A stretch of 64,000 nucleotides of DNA from Nageia nagi (lineage: Eukaryota > Pinophyta): contig JBITNC010000001.1 in the NCBI GenBank assembly GCA_050084985.1, forward strand, positions 43,152,001 through 43,216,000, given 5' to 3'. The position numbers and the translations under genes were made by a program. The first letter of the stretch is position 1. Each line of letters begins with the position of its first letter. This document shows positions 58,561 through 64,000 of this stretch, one piece after another. The notes under the pieces were generated by a model, which saw only the letters and a program-made list of their open reading frames with translations, was not told where the DNA came from and made no database searches.

Positions 58561-60400
58561 GCATGATGCTATCAACCCTGTAAGAGATAGCATGGATATT
58601 AGTTGATTTTAATATTTTGTTTTATTAGTAGTCTAAACAATGTCTCTAATGGTCTCATAGATGCCAGGATAGAAAATAGACTTTTGACTCTTTGGTGAAA
58701 TTTTGTAATTATTCTGCATTTGAAACTCCCTCTTTGTAGAACGTGATATATGCATTTAGAAATATTTGTTGTGTACTCTTTCTAAAATTGCTTTCCCTGT
58801 TATAACTCCCTTGGTAGTATTCGCTGCTCTCGTGGCTCTCTCTGACACATGGGGGAATGAACAGATGGAGGAGGATGAAGAAAGCCTAGCAAGAATGACC
58901 TAATAAGGTACGTTAAATTCTCTACAATATTTTTTCATTTTATATTCTCTGTGACACATTTGTTAGTAGGTCACTAAGCTTTTTTATTACATTTGTGAAA
59001 TGTTGTATTAAGACTTTCTTTGTGATGATTCATTGGCTTTTTTTTTTACAAAAGCCTCTAGAAGCTAATCAAATATTATATTGAAATGCAGAAAGAAACA
59101 GTTGGTTGTGTGAAATATTTTGATGTTTTAATTGTTTGTTTGTATCAACTATTTCTACCTTGCTCTTACAGGATATCATTTACTAATTTTTTCTTTCTAT
59201 ATTTGATATAAACCCTTACATGCATAAATTCTCCTTAAATGACTTATTGTTTCACCCTTAATCTGTGAGATAAGAAGTAGAATTGTCAAAATTATTTTGG
59301 AGGGAATTGTTGGTAGGAATCAGTATTAGGGATCATTGATTCACTACAATTTCTCATTGGTTTAGCTTAAATTTAATACTCTCAAGCCTAAGCTTGAACG
59401 TTGAGTCTTTGAACACAGGGCCTAAGCCTGAATGGTTGAGCTTGAAGCTACTATGTTAATTTACAGTCACACTACCTTTGCTACTGTATCTACGTGTTGA
59501 TTTATACTTTACACTTTACTATCATCATCTTTATTACTAACCATTTATTACTAACCATTAAAGTCTGCATTGATGTTAAAAATATTTAAACTATTTTATG
59601 GTTTGAATCTAAGAAATTTCAATCTCAGAATCATCAAAGTTTGTTAGGCCAAAAATCCTCAGTGCTTCATTGGGTCTGGATATCCACATAGCTTCTGAAT
59701 CTCATGATGAATGCTTTATGCTATATGATATTTGGAAAAAATATATTTTTGAATATGAAATGTACAGTCCTTCAACAAGGATTGAACAGAATCCTGGAAA
59801 CTATGATTTGGTTAAAAAAGCCTATTAGAATAGTCATTCCAATATGAAACATAATGTGTTTATTACTATGTGAGAAATTGAGCTAGAAGTTGAGCATGTT
59901 TTTCATACGTGATCACATACAATCTCAACTAAGAGCCTAAGAGTAAGAGTAAGACAACTTGGCAAGCCCATTTTTCATATGTGATCAATATCATTATTTC
60001 ATAGGTGAGTTTTCAAACTCGACTCAATCAATACCATTATTTAATACGTGAATTTTCAAAATATGTTGATCCTTGGAGTAGCACTCATTTAGCATAATCA
60101 AAATGGCAGTAGGTATACTCTTTTATAGGAGTCTTAAAGGGAGTCACCCTTCCAAACAAGAAGCTGACTGACATCATGCTAGGTGTGCTAAGGATAATTC
60201 AAGGTGGAGGAAGCTGAATCTTCCATTGTTCGTGTTCTTCCATAGTACAAAAGTTACACTTGAAGGCTTTTCCTTATTGTATACTGTCTATTACACAGAT
60301 TGGTCTTGGAATGTTCAAGTTATTTCAAGTGACTAATTATTATGTTTTTTGAAAAAGCCCTTTACACATCCACTTTTCACCAAAGCTAAAACATTGAAGC
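58561..60400. other. No recognisable gene
   Basis: AT-rich intergenic or intronic sequence. A GC-richer patch at 58800-58910 (GCTCTCGTGGCTCTC, then ATGGAGGAGGATGAAGAAAGC) could be an exon or a promoter-proximal region, but its frame closes after 12 codons. Confidence 0.4.
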
Positions 60401-60403
60401 ATA

Positions 60404-60597
60404 TTGAGTATGGAAGTCTATCAGATGCTATTATTAAAAATCCACTCTTCTAGTAATGTTTTTTTTTTTAATTTCCTAAAACATAGCAGTGGAGTGTCTA
60501 TATATTTTGAGTATGGAAGTCCATCAGATGCTATTATTAAAAATTCACTCTTCCAATAATGGTTTTTTTTTTTTTAATTTCCTAAAACATAGCAGTG
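60404..60597. repeat. 103-bp tandem duplication
   Basis: TTGAGTATGGAAGTC starts at 60404 and at 60507. Both copies end in a T-run followed by AATTTCCTAAAACATAGCAG. Confidence 0.85.
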
Positions 60598-60777
60598 TTA
60601 CCTCCTTTTCATCCAACAAAAGGTAAGTTATCATGTGTCTTCTTTCCATTCTTGATAACAAAATTTTCTTTAGTCAGAGCCTTTGAAATAATAGACAACA
60701 AAAAAGATGGGCCAAAATTCATCTTTTCAGAAAGAGGAATACCAAAAGTAATTATTGCAGAACATAGGTATATATAA
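60595..60777 (+). CDS. Unassigned exon-like ORF
   Basis: 60 codons. The second half is bordered by splice-like signals: CTTTAG|TCAGAGCC near 60676 and CATAG|GTATAT near 60770. It reads VRAFEIIDNKKDGPKF, then SERGIPKVIIAEHR. Composition and borders look like a true plant exon. In-frame-like traces continue after 60780 (TPWKSDKTTIVHKGLSKALG) but reach a stop. I recognise no family; it could equally be a transposon-derived fragment. Confidence is low. Confidence 0.25.
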   Translation: MLPPFHPTKGKLSCVFFPFLITKFSLVRAFEIIDNKKDGPKFIFSERGIPKVIIAEHRYI

Positions 60778-60984
60778 GCAGCTTATACACCGTGGAAAAG
60801 TGATAAAACTACCATTGTCCACAAAGGATTATCAAAAGCATTAGGGAATAAGGTCCAACATTTATGAGAATGGAAACCAAGCGGTTCATTGGGTCTTAGC
60901 ACCCCCAACTCGCAAGAGAAATTAATGGTAGTAGATAGAATCAAAATTTTTGGATGTTAGATTGGGATTCAGGGATTGGTTATT

Positions 60985-61115
60985 AGATCATTTCGTTACA
61001 TCATTCGACGATCAACCGATACAAGGTCAGAGATAGAAACTCATTAAGGTCATTATATCATTCCACTACATCATTCGACACTTACAAGGCCAGAAATAGA
61101 AACTCATTAAGACCA
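60985..61115. repeat. 70-bp tandem duplication
   Basis: ACATCATTCGAC occurs at 60998 and 61068, each followed by AAGG-CAGA-ATAGAAACTC. Confidence 0.8.
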
Positions 61116-61197
61116 TGAGCAGACTATATGGTTCCATCCATTTTAGGGCAAGTTATTAGAAGATCGCTTTCAACCTCTTGGACTAGAAGAAATTTCA

Positions 61198-61545
61198 GAA
61201 CATAATCAAAAATTTTATATATTGTACAGTAATATATACTTTTTCATCCAATAAGATAATTTATTAACTTGTTTATACATTTTTCAAAATTTTGGGTGAT
61301 GATAGAAAAGAAAAGGCCATATGGGTAAAGAATTATGTAGCTTAATTCTTATAATTTTGTTATTTTCGAACATAATCTAAAATTTTATGTAGAGTTGTAC
61401 AGTAAGAAATACTTTTTCATCCAATAAGATAATTTATTTACTTGTTGATTTATACAATTTTTAAAATTTCAAAATTTTGGGTGATGATAAAAAAGAAAAG
61501 GCCATACGGGTAAAGAATGACATAGCTTAATTCTTATAATTTTGA
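61198..61545. repeat. 170-bp tandem duplication
   Basis: GAACATAATC at 61198 and 61368. Each copy contains TTTTTCATCCAATAAGAT and AAAGGCCATA-GGGTAAAG. Confidence 0.88.
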
Positions 61546-61579
61546 TTTATTATGCTGTGTTCTTCTTTAAATTTTTTAC

Positions 61580-62175
61580 TTCACACTAACCTCTTTTTCG
61601 AAATACTTTAGTTTTGTAGATCCACTTTGATTTATTTATTTTGTCTATACAAATATTCCTCTTCATCACTATCATGAGTCTGTGAAAATTGACTATGCAA
61701 TGCCCTTTCCCATTAGACTATAGACTATTTTACATTCTTGGAGATATGTTGCTGCCATTAGCATAACACTTAAATATGCTAGTATCTTATTGATCCTGCT
61801 TTTATAATAAATCATGTTTTTACCTTCATGACCCCCTTAATTGCATGGTGAAATTCTGGGTGGCTCTTGGTTGATTATGATGATTAAAAAAAAGGCCATA
61901 TGGGTAAAGAATGACATAGCCTAATTCACACTAATCTTTTTGTCCAAATACTTTAGTTTTGCAGATCCACTTTGATTTATTTATTTTGTCTATACAAATA
62001 TTCCTCTTCATCACGAGTCTGTGACAATTGACTATGCAATGCCCTTTCCCATTAGCATAACATTTAAATATGTTAGTATCTTATGAGTCCTGCATTCATA
62101 ATAAATCATATTTTTACCTTAATGACCCCCTTAATTGCATGGTGCCCTTTTGGGTGGCTCTTGGTTGATTATGGA
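61580..62175. repeat. ~345-bp duplication with a partial third copy of the neighbouring repeat between
   Basis: TTCACACTAA starts copies at 61580 and 61925, each running through CAGATCCACTTTGATT and TGACCCCCTTAATTGC. Between them, at about 61890, lies another AAAGGCCATATGGGTAAAG segment from the 170-bp repeat. The second copy lacks a ~50-bp stretch present in the first. Confidence 0.85.
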
Positions 62176-63329
62176 TTCTTACAATTTATCTTTTATTTAA
62201 AAGAGGATTTCACACACCCAATAAGGAAAACCTCTTTATTTTTTCTGAAAGGACAAAGCTTTTTGAGAGAGAATTTGCCATGCTTACTGAAGATAAATTT
62301 CACTTATTCAGAAAATATGCTATATTATTATTTATTGGTCCTCAAGGACATGTGCTTTCTCTTCTCTTATTTCTCAATTCTGAATATAAAGAATTTAAAG
62401 CCCCTTTACATTTTCAATGAGTAATAATATAAGTAGCATTTTCCATAAAAAGTATCATCAGAATAGTTTTAATTCTTATCAGACTGGGTAAGAATGTGGA
62501 GAATTTTAAACCTTTTGGATTAGTGTTACAAAATCCTTATCCTTAGCAAATTAAGGATGAAATTACAATTTTGCTGCTAATTGAGCATGCATGATAGCTA
62601 AAATGAATAATGATATAAGAAGATTAGCCTTTTGTGTCAGAAGTCAGAACATATGATAGAATTTGTTCCTGTGTTGCATCATCAGTTATATTACAGCATA
62701 CTCATGAAACATCTTCACAAAATTCCTTAATAGTAAATGATGAATTTATACATAAGCATTCACCCATCCTTCTGAATATTCAATGACAAACAGATACCCA
62801 TCATGCTCACAAAAAAACTTGATAACATTTCTTACATTTTAAAAATAATATATGTATGTATTACCTTGGTGTGTATTTACAGGACATGATTATTTTATCA
62901 AGGTGCGACTGTCAAGTCATTTGTTACAACTCTTATTAGTTGATACATTCAATTGTTGTTCAGCAGTCTTTGAATTTTTAAGATTTACTTAACAACAAAT
63001 ATGTCCTCAATTCCTTTCTTTGATATGTTAATGGATTCTAGAATTTTGAATATTGGCGTACCAATTCTCCTGTTATACACTGAATTTTCTACTGACTGTT
63101 AAAGCATAAGTATTTGAAATTGTCATTTATTTACAGATATTTATCATTTCTTCCTTTTATGAATGATTATATTCTCTCTGAAAAACTTTATGATCTTAAA
63201 TTTTGACATGAATTATGTTTGTGTCCATTCATTCAACACTATACATTTTTAGCATGTGTTCATTTGTAAGGAATGCTTATAGTATTAATCTATGAATGTA
63301 TAATTATCTTCTACCACATTGGAATAAAG
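62176..63329. other. No recognisable gene (probable intron or intergenic)
   Basis: AT-rich with short ORFs only. If the exon at 63330 belongs to a functional gene, this would be intron sequence. Confidence 0.4.
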
Positions 63330-63413
63330 GGATATAATGCTCTCAAGGACTATTTTCCAACTATAGGGATGTTACCAAATCCTCAATGTTCAAATTCTGC
63401 TTGTCAAGAGCGT
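63330..63413 (+). CDS. UBA5: UBA5-like exon (UFM1-activating enzyme), partial
   Basis: 28 codons starting GYNALKDYFPT and ending PNPQCSNSACQER. This closely fits the segment of UBA5 that follows the ThiF/adenylation fold, where Y-N-x-L-x-D-[FY]-FPT and NPQC-x3-C are conserved and the two cysteines contribute to the zinc site. UBA5 is the E1 that adenylates UFM1 and passes it to UFC1 in the ufmylation pathway. An AG acceptor-like end (AATAAAG) precedes the exon. No canonical donor follows CQER, and the frame runs on to a CAG|GT at 63455. Upstream exons for the nucleotide-binding and catalytic-cysteine parts were not found between 58.6 and 63.3 kb. It may be a gene with very long introns, or an exon fragment. 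Confidence 0.7.
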
Positions 63414-63573
63414 AGTTATATCCTTTTTTCTTCTATTTGGAAGAGTGAGTTTCAGGTCAGTACATATTTGAAATCGGCAATAAACTATTTATTCTTTCCC
63501 TTGAATAACAAGATATTAGCTATGAATTGCTAAAATTAATTAAATATAAATATGGACTTTTGTATTGCATTAC

Positions 63574-63642
63574 AGCAAGAATATAGTTACCAATGAAACC
63601 TTAAGTACTTACCATTCCTTCTTGAATTTATTGTGGACCCAC
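63574..63642 (+). pseudogene. Possible next UBA5 exon, broken
   Basis: After TTACAG the sequence reads QEYSYQ and then a stop, with FIVDPLH just before a GTGAGT donor. QEY and PLH sit where the C-terminal region of plant UBA5 would resume, but the stop and the missing lysine-rich link argue for decay or a different splice. Tentative. Confidence 0.3.
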
Positions 63643-63959
63643 TTCATGTGAGTTTTTTTCTTTGACAAAATTTGTTAGTCTAAGAGATTTGGTCTTCAAA
63701 TGAACTTGATTGCCTAAAATTCCCCTCACCCTTGGAACTTTGTTGTCCTGAAATAGGAAAGCTTTATTTGGAGAAAGGCAAAAGCACATGTCATAGGTAT
63801 GTTGTCAGGATCTGATTAATTTCAGATTGATTTGCATGTCTCATGTGTGTTTCTAAAATCTAATAGTTATTTTTTCTCATCTGATCACTTCAATACATAT
63901 AGTTATCTTGTAAGTAATTATGCATTATAAGTATCTGATTTCGCTCTCCATAATACAGT

Positions 63960-64000
63960 GTTCTTGATGATGACAAATTGGAGGTCACAAACAACCGGTC
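63960..64000 (+). CDS. Possible further exon at the right edge (partial)
   Basis: After ATAATACAG the sequence reads VLDDDKLEVTNNR and runs off the window. An acidic start would suit the UBA5 C-terminal linker, but this is too short to assign. Confidence 0.25.

Noticed and set aside
62083-62424. 113-codon plus-strand ORF starting MSPAFIINHIF
   Set aside because: It begins inside a tandem duplication and has no domain; the equivalent stretch in the other copy is not open.

Overview
The window reads as nuclear DNA of a seed plant with a large, repeat-rich genome. It is AT-rich, dominated by decayed LTR retrotransposons, and has only scattered gene-like exons with GT-AG splice signals. The retroelement types and long low-density stretches would suit a gymnosperm, but nothing here fixes the taxon. 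There are no bacterial features, rRNA, tRNA or CRISPR arrays that I can support.

Region 1 (1-5.9 kb) is a minus-strand Ty3/gypsy element cut off by the window edge, with gag, protease, RT, RNase H, a second RNase H and the start of integrase. All parts carry stops, and the RT active site is mutated. Region 2 (5.9-18.9 kb) holds two related Ty1/copia elements, one nested in the other. The inner one (7097-15564, minus strand) has both LTRs, a primer-binding site, a polypurine tract and a perfect 5-bp target duplication (GGATA). It sits in the long untranslated leader of an older relative, of which a 5' LTR, a leader and a gag fragment remain. Both leaders are nearly 3 kb and carry a related ORF on the opposite strand.

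Region 3 (18.9-26.8 kb) has a short, decayed ~186-bp satellite array, a 35-bp minisatellite, a Ty3 integrase scrap interrupted by a plus-strand copia LTR with its leader, another LTR relic, and about 2 kb with no recognisable content.

Region 4 (26.8-58.1 kb) is the most notable. A ~2.2-kb unit carrying a G-box, a possible first exon and further exon-like pieces occurs once on its own (U0, 26790-28984). It occurs again as a near-identical head-to-tail array of one truncated and ten complete copies (U1-U11, 31591-55486). U0 and the array are each followed by a copy of the same ~2.6-kb flank (T1 and T2), which encodes a minus-strand, internally repeated coiled-coil protein with AABAABAA modules. 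So a unit-plus-flank segment was duplicated, and the unit was then amplified in one copy. The array units differ from U0 by loss of the proposed start codon and a frameshift, so only U0 keeps the proposed reading frame.

Region 5 (58.1-64 kb) has the far end of the coiled-coil relic, a cluster of small tandem duplications, one unassigned exon-like ORF and, near the right edge, a plus-strand exon that closely resembles the post-adenylation-domain part of UBA5, the UFM1-activating E1 enzyme. Its upstream catalytic exons were not found, so it may be a fragment or a gene with very long introns.
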